From positions 1 to 64,000 of the forward strand of contig JBBIGV010000012.1 in NCBI GenBank assembly GCA_037447335.1: a stretch of 64,000 nucleotides of DNA, in the 5' to 3' direction. This document shows positions 36,044 through 44,939 of the stretch, piece after piece. Source of the stretch: JBBIGV01 sp037447335. GTDB lineage: Bacteria; Bacteroidota; Ignavibacteria; Ignavibacteriales; Ignavibacteriaceae. The notes under the pieces were generated by a model. The model made no database searches and was not told where the DNA came from. It worked only from the letters and a program-made list of their open reading frames with translations. The translations under genes were made by a program, and so were the position numbers. Within the stretch, counting starts at the first letter, position 1, and the number at the start of each line of letters is the position of its first letter.

Positions 36044-36421
36044 ATGGTGGCAGAAATGAGAAGGTTAAATAACCCGGTGATCGAAAAAAGTTTTAGCTTT
36101 TCAGTCCAGATAGCAAACTGTTTTAACTATCTCGTAAAGAAGGATAAAGATTTAAATTCTATTTACGACCAGCTATTACGTTCCGTTAGTTCTATTGGTG
36201 CTGATACAGCCGAATCGCAGGCTGCGGCAAGTAAAATAAATTTCCGAAATAAACTGCGAATTAGTTTAAAGGAAACTTGTGAAACCGAATGCTGGCTGAA
36301 ACTCTATTATGAAACAAAAATTCTCAGAAAGAAAGAATTTAAAAGCATGCTTCAAGACTGCCTTGAACTCATAAAATTGTTAGCATCAATACCCAGGAGT
36401 ACAAAAACTATATCCATATAA
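36044..36421 (+). CDS. Four-helix-bundle protein (S23/rRNA-IVS family)
   Basis: 125 residues, helical, with the hallmark LRSVSSIGADTAESQAAAS and the end LRISLKETCETECWLKLYYE. The family is named for proteins encoded in 23S rRNA intervening sequences of Leptospira but is widely scattered in Bacteroidota genomes. It is found beside many unrelated genes, suggesting some mobility. The first 4 residues may be spurious; an in-frame ATG at 36056 would give MRRLNNPVIE. It lies 14 nt after the PPOX gene and 38 nt before hemB. Function is not known. Confidence 0.88.
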   Translation: MVAEMRRLNNPVIEKSFSFSVQIANCFNYLVKKDKDLNSIYDQLLRSVSSIGADTAESQAAASKINFRNKLRISLKETCETECWLKLYYETKILRKKEFKSMLQDCLELIKLLASIPRSTKTISI

Positions 36422-36459
36422 TTGTTCATTTTTAATTGTTAATTGCTGCGGAGAATCCA

Positions 36460-37446
36460 ATGGCAAACTATCCACAGAAAAGATTAAGAAGGCTTCGTTA
36501 CAACCCGCTTGTGAGAGACATGGTTAGGGAAACCGAGCTGTCAAAAAATGATTTTATTTATCCGCTGTTTGTAGTGCCCGGAGAAAAAATCAAAAAAGAA
36601 GTTAAGTCAATGCCCGGTGTTTACCAGATGTCTATTGACGAAATAGTAAAAGAATGCAATGAAGTTAAATCACTTGGCATTCCAGCAGTAATTCTTTTTG
36701 GAATACCGGAACACAAAGATGAAAAAGGCTCAGAAGCGTATGACCCGCAGGGAATTATTCAACGGGCAGTCCGGGCTATAAAAAAAGAAGTTAGTAATCT
36801 GCTGGTAATTACAGATGTTTGCATGTGTGAATATACATCGCATGGTCATTGCGGTTTGTTGAAGGGTGAAGAAATTCTTAACGATGAAACAGTTGAACTT
36901 CTTGCAAAGGAAGCATTATCACATGCTCAAGCCGGAGCAGATATTATAGCCCCTTCCGATATGATGGATGGCAGAGTTGCAGCAATCAGAAAAATACTTG
37001 ACGAAAACGGCTTTGAAAAAATTCCAATTATGAGTTATGCTGCTAAATACGCATCGGGATATTACGGTCCGTTCCGCGATGCTGCTGAATCAACCCCGGC
37101 TTTTGGAGACCGACGCTCACATCAGATGGACATCGCCAACAGCGATGAAGCTCTCCGGGAAGTTGAAGCCGATATTCAGGAAGGCGCAGACATTGTTATG
37201 GTTAAACCTGCCGGTCCTTACCTTGATGTGATAAGAAGAGTAAAAGATACTTTTAAAATGCCGACTGCAGCTTACCAGGTAAGCGGTGAATACGCAATGA
37301 TAAAAGCAGCCGGTTTAAACGGCTGGATTGATGAAGAGCGTGTGATGATCGAATCTCTTACGGCTATTAAACGTGCTGGCGCTGATATGTTTCTTACATA
37401 CTTCGCTAAAGATGCTGCCAGATGGATTGATAAGAATATAAAGTGA
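36460..37446 (+). CDS. hemB: Porphobilinogen synthase (delta-aminolevulinate dehydratase)
   Basis: 328 residues from the ATG at 36460 (the frame opens at a TTG at 36436). The zinc-binding cysteines are in DVCMCEYTSHGHCG, and the Schiff-base lysines are in SYAAKYASGYYGPFRDA and MVKPAGPYLD. It condenses two 5-aminolevulinate molecules to porphobilinogen, the second step in tetrapyrrole synthesis. The C-terminus GADMFLTYFAKDAARWI is family-typical. It probably shares a transcript with the PPOX gene and the four-helix-bundle gene. Confidence 0.96.
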   Translation: MANYPQKRLRRLRYNPLVRDMVRETELSKNDFIYPLFVVPGEKIKKEVKSMPGVYQMSIDEIVKECNEVKSLGIPAVILFGIPEHKDEKGSEAYDPQGIIQRAVRAIKKEVSNLLVITDVCMCEYTSHGHCGLLKGEEILNDETVELLAKEALSHAQAGADIIAPSDMMDGRVAAIRKILDENGFEKIPIMSYAAKYASGYYGPFRDAAESTPAFGDRRSHQMDIANSDEALREVEADIQEGADIVMVKPAGPYLDVIRRVKDTFKMPTAAYQVSGEYAMIKAAGLNGWIDEERVMIESLTAIKRAGADMFLTYFAKDAARWIDKNIK

Positions 37447-37633
37447 TGCTGATTTTTGTTATCAAGCATAATATAAGCGCAGAATAAACATAGCTTTCTC
37501 TAAAGTTTATTTTTTAATAAAAGGAAACAGAAATCCTTAATAAGCATTTTAAGAAGAGAAATTACCTGTTGACCGTAATAAGTGATTTGCAATTTTCGTA
37601 AATTCATATTGACTTATCACTGAAGAATTCAAA

Positions 37634-37843
37634 ATGAAAAATCAATTAAAAGTATATAAATTAAAAGATCCTGCTCAATACGAAGATGAGAAAAAATTCT
37701 GGAGTGAAGCAAGTATTGAATACAAGCTTAACGCTTTGGAAGAAATCTGAGAATCTTACTTCAAACTATTTAATATTAATAAAGATGAAGTTAGTAAAAG
37801 ACTTCGAAGCGTTTATAGAGTCGTTAAACAGAAACGAAGTTAA
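37634..37843 (+). pseudogene. Small partner gene of an AbiEii-like nucleotidyltransferase, broken by a stop codon
   Basis: The frame reads MKNQLKVYKLKDPAQYEDEK, then FWSEASIEYKLNALEEI, stops at TGA (37748-37750), and continues in the same frame as ESYFKLFNINKDEVSKRLRS, VYRVVKQKRS to TAA at 37843. The pattern of roughly LxxLExLR...F, ending RVYRVVK, is typical of small proteins that precede such nucleotidyltransferases. The TGA replaces what is usually Arg after LEEI. The downstream nucleotidyltransferase start overlaps its end. Both genes are now defective; the truncated 38-residue peptide could still be made. Confidence 0.65.
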
Positions 37844-38017
37844 ATATATAGTAGTGGCGGCTATGCGTTTGCAATTCATGCCTATCCAAGGTTCACTAAT
37901 GACATTGATATTTTTATTCTGGCTGATAAAGATAACGCAAAAGGAATTCTTCAATCTTTAAATGAATTCGGTTTTAACAAATCAGATGTTGAAAACAATT
38001 CATCTTCGCTTTTATGA
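37785..38017 (+). pseudogene. Nucleotidyltransferase (AbiEii/DUF6036-type) remnant, frameshifted and 3'-truncated
   Basis: MKLVKDFEAFIESLNRNEVK, YIVV is read in one frame. From about 37857 the next frame gives GGYAFAIHAYPRFTNDIDIF, ILADKDNAKGILQSLNEFGF, NKSDV. Joined with one added base, this is the standard start of a nucleotidyltransferase (VGGYAxAxHGxPRxTxDIDIF). The sequence then hits TGA at 38015-38017 after about 78 codons, where about 180-200 are expected. So there is a single-base deletion and loss of the 3' part, which runs straight into the Mut7-C gene. Confidence 0.78.
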
Positions 38018-38726
38018 AGAACTAAATGATTTCCTTCACACTGAAAAAAAGGAAATCAGATTTGAGCGTACCTTCATTGACCGCACTTCTGTGAAGGATA
38101 TTATAGAATCTTTAGGGGTCCCGCATACAGAAATAGATTTGATCATTGTTAATGGAAAATCGGTTGATTTCAATTATATAGTCAATGGCGGCGACGATAT
38201 AAGCGTTTATCCGGTTTTTGAATCTTTCGACATTTCAAATGTGCAGCATTTGAGACCAAAACCATTGCGCGATCCTAAATTTATACTTGATGTTCATCTC
38301 GGCAGGCTTGCAAAACACATGAGAATGCTGGGCTTTGATTCTCTTTATAAAAATAATTTTACCGAAGAAGAAATCATTTCTATTTCATTAAGCGAAAAGA
38401 GAGCTATTCTTACCCGAAGCTCAGGACTGCTGAAGCATAGAGAGATCACGCATGGCTACTGGCTGCGAAATACAAATCCGACGGAACAATTAAAAGAAGT
38501 AATTGAAAGATTTCAGCTTTCCAGGTTGATAAAAGAATTTACGAGATGTTTAATCTGTAATTCAATAATCGAAAAGATTGATAAGTCAAAGGTTGAAGAC
38601 AGATTGCCTCATAAAGTTAAAGAATGGCATGCTGAGTTTTATTTCTGTGAAAAATGCGACAAGGTTTATTGGAAGGGAACTCATTATTTTAAAATGAAAG
38701 AGTTAATCAATGATATGCTTAACTGA
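37986..38726 (+). CDS. Mut7-C RNase domain protein with N-terminal ubiquitin-like domain
   Basis: 246 residues from the ATG at 37986 (the frame opens at 37962). An N-terminal ubiquitin/ThiS-like domain (IHLRFYEELNDFLHTEKKEI, SVKDIIESLGVPHTEIDLII) is followed by the Mut7-C PIN-like RNase domain (FILDVHLGRLAKHMRMLGFD, then AILTRSSGLLKHREITHGYW) and a zinc ribbon (RCLICNSIIEK ... YFCEKCDKVYWKGTHY, four cysteines). It is probably an RNA nuclease of the cytoplasm. The start lies inside the nucleotidyltransferase remnant, so its original promoter may be lost. Confidence 0.86.
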   Translation: MLKTIHLRFYEELNDFLHTEKKEIRFERTFIDRTSVKDIIESLGVPHTEIDLIIVNGKSVDFNYIVNGGDDISVYPVFESFDISNVQHLRPKPLRDPKFILDVHLGRLAKHMRMLGFDSLYKNNFTEEEIISISLSEKRAILTRSSGLLKHREITHGYWLRNTNPTEQLKEVIERFQLSRLIKEFTRCLICNSIIEKIDKSKVEDRLPHKVKEWHAEFYFCEKCDKVYWKGTHYFKMKELINDMLN

Positions 38727-38837
38727 ACTAAGAAAATAACATTAAAAATCCGAATTTTGGGAACAAAGGGGGTAATGATTTCAGGGAAATTTGATCGTTG
38801 ATAATTCCATTAATTAGGTTATAACAAATAATATGTA

Positions 38838-38845
38838 TATTTTTG
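38838..38845 (+). promoter_or_regulatory. Candidate -7 box (TATTTTTG) of the RRM gene
   Basis: Matches TAnnTTTG, 62 nt before the GTG start. No TTG lies at the expected -33 distance, so confidence is limited. A start site near 38851 would place the hairpin at 38850-38865 at the very 5' end of the RNA. Confidence 0.4.
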
Positions 38846-38849
38846 GTCG

Positions 38850-38871
38850 TCCGGTTTCTGCCGGATTTTTT
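38850..38871 (+). promoter_or_regulatory. Leader hairpin with T run upstream of the RRM gene
   Basis: TCCGG and CCGGA pair around TTTCTG, followed by TTTTTT. It could be a terminator for transcripts coming from the Mut7-C gene, an attenuator, or a stabilising 5' hairpin if transcription begins at about 38851. The stem is short (5 bp, GC-rich). Confidence 0.5.
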
Positions 38872-38906
38872 ATTTACAAATTTATAAACTATTTCGAGGT
38901 TCTTTA

Positions 38907-39158
38907 GTGAGTACTAAGTTATTTGTGGGGTCGCTCCCCTGGTCTGTAGACGACAGCAGTTTGCAGTCGGCTTTTGAAATTCACGGCACGGTTGTTTCCG
39001 CAAAGGTTGTAAAAGACAGGGATACCGGGCGTTCAAGAGGTTTCGGTTTTGTTGAAATGGAAAGTTCAACGGACGCAAAAAATGCAATAAGTGCATTGAA
39101 CGAATCAGACTTTAAAGGCAGGAAGATCGTAGTCAGTCAGGCTAATCCACGCGGCTAA
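38907..39158 (+). CDS. RRM RNA-binding protein (cyanobacterial/Bacteroidota Rbp type)
   Basis: 83 residues, one RNA-recognition motif: RNP2 is LFVGSLPWSV, RNP1 is RGFGFVEM. The start is a GTG. Such single-RRM proteins bind single-stranded RNA, and many rise at low temperature. The gene has its own leader (hairpin and possible promoter) and a strong terminator at 39174, so it forms a single-gene unit. There is no C-terminal glycine-rich tail of the kind seen in cyanobacterial Rbp proteins. Confidence 0.93.
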   Translation: MSTKLFVGSLPWSVDDSSLQSAFEIHGTVVSAKVVKDRDTGRSRGFGFVEMESSTDAKNAISALNESDFKGRKIVVSQANPRG

Positions 39159-39173
39159 AAGTATTGAAGTTCT

Positions 39174-39202
39174 AAAAAAGCGCCTCTGCAGGCGCTTTTT
39201 TT
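39174..39202 (+). terminator. Intrinsic terminator of the RRM gene
   Basis: GCGCCT and AGGCGC pair around CTGC, and flanking A and T runs extend the stem; seven T follow. It lies 15 nt after the stop codon. Confidence 0.92.
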
Positions 39203-39286
39203 ATTTTAAATTGAAAACAATACAAACTTCTTTCCTGTTATTTGTGGATGGCTTATTTTTCATACTAAAGAACTTACAGTAATTAA

Positions 39287-40657
39287 TTGATTAACCAGGT
39301 AATCGTTATAAAATATTCATCATTCTGTATCATAATCGCTGCTTTATTAACAATACTGAATCAACGAGCAGCTTTTGCGCAGGATACATTCTCGATTGTT
39401 GCTGTTGATACTATTACCGGTGAGATCGGTAGCGCCGGTGCATCATGCGTCGGTCCTATCGGCGGTGTTGGGGCGTTTATCCTCAGCGATGTAATTGAAG
39501 GCATTGGCGGCATACATACACAAGCATCATACAATTCGGTTAACCAGATAAATGCACGCAATCGAATGCTTGAGGGTCTTTCCCCGCAGCAAATTATTGA
39601 CTGGCTTATTGCTAATGATGTGCAGGGTAATCCAACCATCAGACAATATGGAATTGTTGATCTTACGCGTAATGGTGAAAGCGCTGCTTATACAGGTGTA
39701 AATTGTATTAACTATAAAAATCATGTTACCGGTCCGGGTTATGCTGTACAAGGGAATATTCTCCTGGGACAAATGATAATTGATACAATGCACAATACTT
39801 TTTTGAACACACCGGGTCCGCTAATTGACAGACTGATGAAAACACTTGAGGCAGCAAAAATTCTCGGTGCAGATACAAGATGTGCATCAAGAGGAACTTC
39901 GTCACAGTCTGCTTTCCTTAAAGTAGTAAGGATTGGCGATGGTAATACTCCTTACGCGCAGCTTGTAGTGCCTGATTCACCGGTTAATGTTGATCCGATA
40001 GATATGTTAAAAGCTAAATATCTTGCATGGAAAGACTCACTGTTTACAGTAGTTGATCCGTTTCTGTCTTTGGTTTTAACCGACAATGACACATTGTTTG
40101 CCGACGGAATCTCAACTGCAGTAATAACAATAATGCCTAAAAATAATTCTGATACTCTTTTAGCTCCGGGGAAACGTGTGAACCTGTTTAATACCGGTCA
40201 GGGAAATTTAAGCTCAGTAACAGATCTCGGTAATGGAATTTATGAAGCCACATTAACTGCGCCACTACAAACAGGAACAGATACAATCAGTGCAAAAGTT
40301 ATTTCAGGAACTGACACTGTGTCCGTAAGTATGAAGGCAGTAGTTACTTACATAATGACGACAGGAACAGAAGATATTAGTTCAGTTAAATCTGATACTT
40401 ACTTTCTTTATCAGAATTATCCTCAGCCCTTTAATCCCGTAACAAAAATTAAATTCAGAATACCCGAAACAGAGTATGTTAAACTTACAGTGAGCGATGT
40501 ACTTGGAAATGAAATAGCGGTGCTTAATGACGGGCTTATCAGCGCAGGAACTTATGAGGTTATTTTTGATGGATCTGACTTTTCAAGCGGGACATATTTT
40601 TATACTCTCAGAGCTGAAAGTTATTCGCAGACATGCAAGATGACTTTAATCAAGTAA
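39287..40657 (+). CDS. DUF1028 secreted protein with T9SS sorting domain
   Basis: 456 residues with signal peptide, then the DUF1028 domain (about 33-245: FSIVAVDTITGEIGSAGASC, IHTQASYNSVNQINARNRML, GPGYAVQGNILLGQ), an Ntn-hydrolase-like family of unsettled activity. An immunoglobulin-like beta domain follows (about 270-360), and the type IX sorting domain is QNYPQPFNPVTKIKFRI ... CKMTLIK. No ATG opens the frame; the TTG at 39287 is the most likely start, and it gives a hydrophobic signal peptide. Secreted to the cell surface or medium through T9SS. Convergent with radA. Confidence 0.85.
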   Translation: MINQVIVIKYSSFCIIIAALLTILNQRAAFAQDTFSIVAVDTITGEIGSAGASCVGPIGGVGAFILSDVIEGIGGIHTQASYNSVNQINARNRMLEGLSPQQIIDWLIANDVQGNPTIRQYGIVDLTRNGESAAYTGVNCINYKNHVTGPGYAVQGNILLGQMIIDTMHNTFLNTPGPLIDRLMKTLEAAKILGADTRCASRGTSSQSAFLKVVRIGDGNTPYAQLVVPDSPVNVDPIDMLKAKYLAWKDSLFTVVDPFLSLVLTDNDTLFADGISTAVITIMPKNNSDTLLAPGKRVNLFNTGQGNLSSVTDLGNGIYEATLTAPLQTGTDTISAKVISGTDTVSVSMKAVVTYIMTTGTEDISSVKSDTYFLYQNYPQPFNPVTKIKFRIPETEYVKLTVSDVLGNEIAVLNDGLISAGTYEVIFDGSDFSSGTYFYTLRAESYSQTCKMTLIK

Positions 40658-40767
40658 GTATGATATGTTTAGGTATGGGATAAATCCCACACAGAACCTG
40701 ATGAGAATATTATGAGAGAGAACCTTCACCCCATTTCATAAAATTTAAGAGAACATTTTCCTGCTGG

Positions 40768-42129
40768 CTACCGATTAGCGCTAACACTTAGCTGGCTTAA
40801 AGCATCAGTGAGGCTATCAACCCCACTGATTATTATTCTGCTTTTGTGTTTTAATGCTTTAAAATTATTATGAGGTATCAGCGCTTTTTCAAATCCGAGT
40901 TTTTCAGCTTCCTGAATTCTTTTTTCAATGTGAGAGACGCTTCTTATTTCGCCGCCAAGACCAACTTCACCGATAACAACAATTTTATTATCTATTATTT
41001 TATCTGTTAATGAAGAAGCTATGCTGCAGCAAACTGCAAGATCAACAGACGGTTCGAATATTTTAACTCCTCCTGCCATATTCAGAAAAACATTTGCAGC
41101 CGAAAGCCTGAAGCCGCCTCTCTTTTCCAGCACAGCCAAAAGTATTGACAACCTTCTGTAATCAAAACCCGTAGCCACACGTTGCGGATTTCCATAATTA
41201 GAAGGAGTAACCAATGCCTGAACTTCAAGTAATATGGGGCGCGTCCCTTCTATAGTAGATGTTACCACCGAACCTGAAATTTTTTTATCTCCACCGGAAA
41301 GAAATAACTCGCTCGGATTTTTCACCTCTTTAAGTCCATCTTCACACATTTCGAAAATCCCTATTTCATTTGTGCTGCCGAAACGGTTTTTTTGTGCGCG
41401 CAAAATTCTGAATGAATGATGGGAATCACCTTCAAACTGAATTACTGTATCAACTATATGTTCAAGGATTTTCGGACCGGCAATGGTTCCTTCTTTTGTA
41501 ACATGACCAATGATAAGAACAGCAAAGTGTCTTTTCTTTGCTTCCTCCATTAATAAAGAAGTGCATTCGCGTATTTGTGTTATCGTTCCGGCTGAATTAT
41601 CAAACTCGCTCCTGTAAACAGTTTGTATTGAATCTATAACCACAAGAGAAGGATTATTATTTATGATAGCGGTAAGAATTATATTGAGGTCGGTTTCTGC
41701 AAGCACATAAAATTCATTTGAAGAGATCTTTAATCTTGAGGCACGCAGCTTCAATTGTTTTTCAGATTCCTCGCCGGAAACATATAACACTTTGTTTTTA
41801 ACCTTTGCAGCAGCCTGCATTGCTAAAGTAGATTTTCCAATTCCCGGATCGCCGCCAAGCAGAACGACAGAACCGGGCATAAAGCCGCCGCCAAGCACCC
41901 TGTCAAATTCAACTATACCGGAAGAAAGGCGCTCGGCTTCTTCAGCGGTTATCTGGTTAATTTGTGTTATGCTGACCTTTCCTTTTACCGGCGATGCTTT
42001 TCGTTTGGAGGTTTCAATAAGTTCTTCGGTGAACGTGTTCCAGCTTTCACATCCGGGGCACTTACCTAACCATTTAAGTGATTCATAACCGCAGGCTGAA
42101 CAAATATATTTAATCCTGGTTTTTGACAT
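40768..42129 (-). CDS. radA: DNA repair protein RadA
   Basis: 453 residues. An N-terminal zinc finger (CSACGYESLKWLGKCPGC), a RecA-like ATPase with Walker A GGDPGIGKST, the RadA-specific KNRFGSTNEIGIFEM motif and a C-terminal Lon-like domain are all visible. RadA is a helicase that drives branch migration in homologous recombination. It lies 22 nt behind alaS and is probably cotranscribed with it. Length and motifs are complete. Confidence 0.96.
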   Translation of the reverse strand: MSKTRIKYICSACGYESLKWLGKCPGCESWNTFTEELIETSKRKASPVKGKVSITQINQITAEEAERLSSGIVEFDRVLGGGFMPGSVVLLGGDPGIGKSTLAMQAAAKVKNKVLYVSGEESEKQLKLRASRLKISSNEFYVLAETDLNIILTAIINNNPSLVVIDSIQTVYRSEFDNSAGTITQIRECTSLLMEEAKKRHFAVLIIGHVTKEGTIAGPKILEHIVDTVIQFEGDSHHSFRILRAQKNRFGSTNEIGIFEMCEDGLKEVKNPSELFLSGGDKKISGSVVTSTIEGTRPILLEVQALVTPSNYGNPQRVATGFDYRRLSILLAVLEKRGGFRLSAANVFLNMAGGVKIFEPSVDLAVCCSIASSLTDKIIDNKIVVIGEVGLGGEIRSVSHIEKRIQEAEKLGFEKALIPHNNFKALKHKSRIIISGVDSLTDALSQLSVSANR

Positions 42130-42151
42130 CCGTGTAATAAAAAAAAGTAAA

Positions 42152-44743
42152 TTATTTTTCGATATACTTTAGAATTATTTCCTCGACTGAATTAAGCGCC
42201 GAAGGAATACCCGAAATATCTTTTCCTCCTGCTGTTGCAAGATGCTGTTTACCGCCGCCGCCGCCGCCGACTAATTTCGCAAGTTCACCAACTATTTTTC
42301 CGGCACTGACTTTTTTTTCTTTGATAAGATCATCACTCACTACACAAACTATTAATGCTTTACCATCAATATCACTGAACAAGACGCCGATGCCGCTTTT
42401 CATTTTATTTCTTAACTCATCGCCAAAGGATTTAAGTTCATCCATACTATCGGCGCTGATGACCGACTTGAATACTTTTATTCCATTTATTAATGAAGGA
42501 GTAGTAATAACTTTATCTATCAGTCCGAGTTTTCCCTTCAGTTTAAACTCAGCAAGCTCCTTCTCAAGCTTCTTTTTAGTTTCAAGTAATTCAGAAATCT
42601 TTTCATCTGACTGTTTAATTTTCTGAATCTGATTTTCAATGAACTTTTCAACTCCGGTACCGGTAACAGCCTCAATTCTTCTTATCCCGCTTGCAATTGA
42701 TGATTCACTGATGATCTTAAACAGACCAATCTCTGATGAATTTTTAACGTGGGTGCCTCCGCAGAACTCAAGCGAAAAGTTTCCGAACTGAACCACATTA
42801 ACTTTGTCGCCGTATTTATCGCCAAAAAACATTAAAGCGCCCATCTTCTTTGCTTCATCGAAAGGAATATTTCGGTGATGTTGAAGCCCTATATTTTTTC
42901 GCAGCTCTTCATTCACAAGGCTCTCAATATCGCGGAGTTCCGATTCACTTAATTTGGCGAAATGAATGAAATCAAATCGAAGCCTGTCGGGACCAACATA
43001 CGAACCGGCTTGCTGCACATGTGTTCCAAGAATTAATCTGAGAGCACTGTGGAGGAAATGCGCTGCCGTATGATTTCGCATAATATCCCATCTTCGCTCT
43101 TCGTCAACATGAGCGATTATAGTTGTACCGGGAATCAAGGGCAGATCAGATTCATTTTGAATAATGTGAATAATTTTATTTTCAATCTTTGTAACATCAA
43201 CAACGTCAAGGTGTGCATCATTAACGATGATTTCACCCGTATCATCTATCTGACCGCCGGCTTCAACATAAAAAGGCGTGCGGTCAAGGATTACAAGGTC
43301 TGTATCTTTTTCCTTTTTAGAGCCTGTTACCTTTGCGTTGGTACGAAGTGTATCATAACCGGTAAACTCAACCGGTGCATCGCTTTGTATTTCGAATGAA
43401 GAAAGATCTTTGATTGAAATATTTATTGAAGCAAGTTTTTCTTTGGAAGCTTTTTTCCCCATTTGTTTTTGCTGCTCCATTAATTTTTCGAAACCTTGTT
43501 CATCAATAGTAAATCCCTGTTCAACAGCCATAACATTTGTCAGGTCTACAGGAAAGCCGAATGTATCATACAGCTTAAATACTTCAGAACCGGGGATAAT
43601 GGTTTCTTTCTTCTTTTTAAGATCACTTATAATCTGATCAAACAATTCAATCCCACGGTCAAGCGTGGAATTAAAACTTTCCTCTTCGGCTTTAATTACT
43701 TTTTCAACATAAGCCTGTTTCTCTTTGATCTCCGGAAAGACACCTCCCATTGTATCAACAACAACATTTACGAGTTTATATTGAAATGGCTTGTCGAGGT
43801 TTAACTTCCTGCCATAACGGGCAGCCCTTCGTAAAATCCTTCTTAAAACGTAACCGCGCCCTTCATTGCCGGGTACGGCGCCGTCAGTAATTGCGAATGT
43901 CAATGTGCGAATATGATCAGCAATAACGCGCATAGCAATCTGATTTATTTGACTCTGATACTTCTGCCCGGAGAGTTTGGAGACAGCTTTTATCAGAGGA
44001 GTGAAAACGTCTGTATCATAATTCGAATTTTTATTCTGAAGCACCGCGCATAACCGTTCGAAGCCCATTCCCGTATCTACATGTTTGGAAGGGAGTTCGT
44101 GCATCTGACCATTTTCATCTTTATTAAATTGAATGAAAACAAGGTTCCATATTTCCATACATTCCGGCAAGCCGGCATTAACAAGCTTCGGATTATCATA
44201 ATCATCGGAAAGATTTATATGGATTTCGGAACATGGTCCGCAGGGACCGGTTTCACCCATTTCCCAGAAATTATCTTTTTCATCAAACCTGAGAATGTGA
44301 GAGTGTTTAATATCAGTTTCGGTTTTCCAGAGTTCATATGCTTCATCATCAGTGCGGTAAACAGTTGCCCACAATCTTTCTTTTGGGAGTTTCCAAACTT
44401 CTGTTAACAATTCCCACGCCCAGCGAATAGCTTCCGCTTTATAATAATCACCGAATGACCAGTTGCCAAGCATTTCAAAAAAAGTATGATGGTAAGTATC
44501 GTGTCCTACCTCTTCGAGGTCGTTGTGCTTGCCGCTGACTCGAATGCATTTTTGAGTATTAGCAGCCCGTTTATAATCTCTTGAGCCGGTTCCTAAAAAA
44601 ACATCTTTAAATTGATTCATACCGGCATTAGTAAACAGTAATGTAGGATCATCAAACGGCACTACCGGCGAACTGTGAACTATCCTGTGATTCTTTTCTT
44701 TGAAGAAATTGAGGAATTGATCTCTTATTTCTGTAGAAGTCAT
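42152..44743 (-). CDS. alaS: Alanyl-tRNA synthetase
   Basis: 863 residues from the ATG at 44743 (the frame opens 30 nt upstream). TSTEIRDQFLNFFKEKNHRI is the AlaS N-terminus, HTAAHFLHSAL the first zinc-binding part of the editing domain and CGGTHVKNSSEIG the second. The C-terminal domain ends with a glycine tract (LVGGGGGGKQHLATAGG). It charges tRNA-Ala and clears misacylated Ser/Gly. It is divergent from the sigma factor gene at 44940 and leads radA. Confidence 0.97.
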   Translation of the reverse strand: MTSTEIRDQFLNFFKEKNHRIVHSSPVVPFDDPTLLFTNAGMNQFKDVFLGTGSRDYKRAANTQKCIRVSGKHNDLEEVGHDTYHHTFFEMLGNWSFGDYYKAEAIRWAWELLTEVWKLPKERLWATVYRTDDEAYELWKTETDIKHSHILRFDEKDNFWEMGETGPCGPCSEIHINLSDDYDNPKLVNAGLPECMEIWNLVFIQFNKDENGQMHELPSKHVDTGMGFERLCAVLQNKNSNYDTDVFTPLIKAVSKLSGQKYQSQINQIAMRVIADHIRTLTFAITDGAVPGNEGRGYVLRRILRRAARYGRKLNLDKPFQYKLVNVVVDTMGGVFPEIKEKQAYVEKVIKAEEESFNSTLDRGIELFDQIISDLKKKKETIIPGSEVFKLYDTFGFPVDLTNVMAVEQGFTIDEQGFEKLMEQQKQMGKKASKEKLASINISIKDLSSFEIQSDAPVEFTGYDTLRTNAKVTGSKKEKDTDLVILDRTPFYVEAGGQIDDTGEIIVNDAHLDVVDVTKIENKIIHIIQNESDLPLIPGTTIIAHVDEERRWDIMRNHTAAHFLHSALRLILGTHVQQAGSYVGPDRLRFDFIHFAKLSESELRDIESLVNEELRKNIGLQHHRNIPFDEAKKMGALMFFGDKYGDKVNVVQFGNFSLEFCGGTHVKNSSEIGLFKIISESSIASGIRRIEAVTGTGVEKFIENQIQKIKQSDEKISELLETKKKLEKELAEFKLKGKLGLIDKVITTPSLINGIKVFKSVISADSMDELKSFGDELRNKMKSGIGVLFSDIDGKALIVCVVSDDLIKEKKVSAGKIVGELAKLVGGGGGGKQHLATAGGKDISGIPSALNSVEEIILKYIEK

Positions 44744-44874
44744 AATTATCAGTTTGTTAAATGAATGCTGCAAAGATAATAAAATACACTCTAAGCATGA
44801 ACAAACGGTCTTTAAGGCAAATAAACAAGTGGCTTAGCCTGCCGAACCTGGTTTAAGTAAATGCGCATAAACAA

Positions 44875-44905
44875 TTGATTTTTATTGCTGTTAGTTTTAC
44901 TTTTG
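44875..44905 (+). promoter_or_regulatory. Bacteroidota-type promoter of the second ECF sigma operon
   Basis: TTG (44875-44877), 20-nt spacer, TACTTTTG (44898-44905), the full TTG-N20-TAnnTTTG consensus of the main sigma factor. It leaves a leader of about 29 nt before the TTG start at 44940. Confidence 0.72.
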
Positions 44906-44939
44906 TAACGAATTTCAAAAATTAAAGTCACGAGATACA

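Noticed and set aside
40670..40700. GGGATAAATCCC palindrome after the DUF1028 gene
   Set aside because: Short stem and no T run; not convincing as a terminator.
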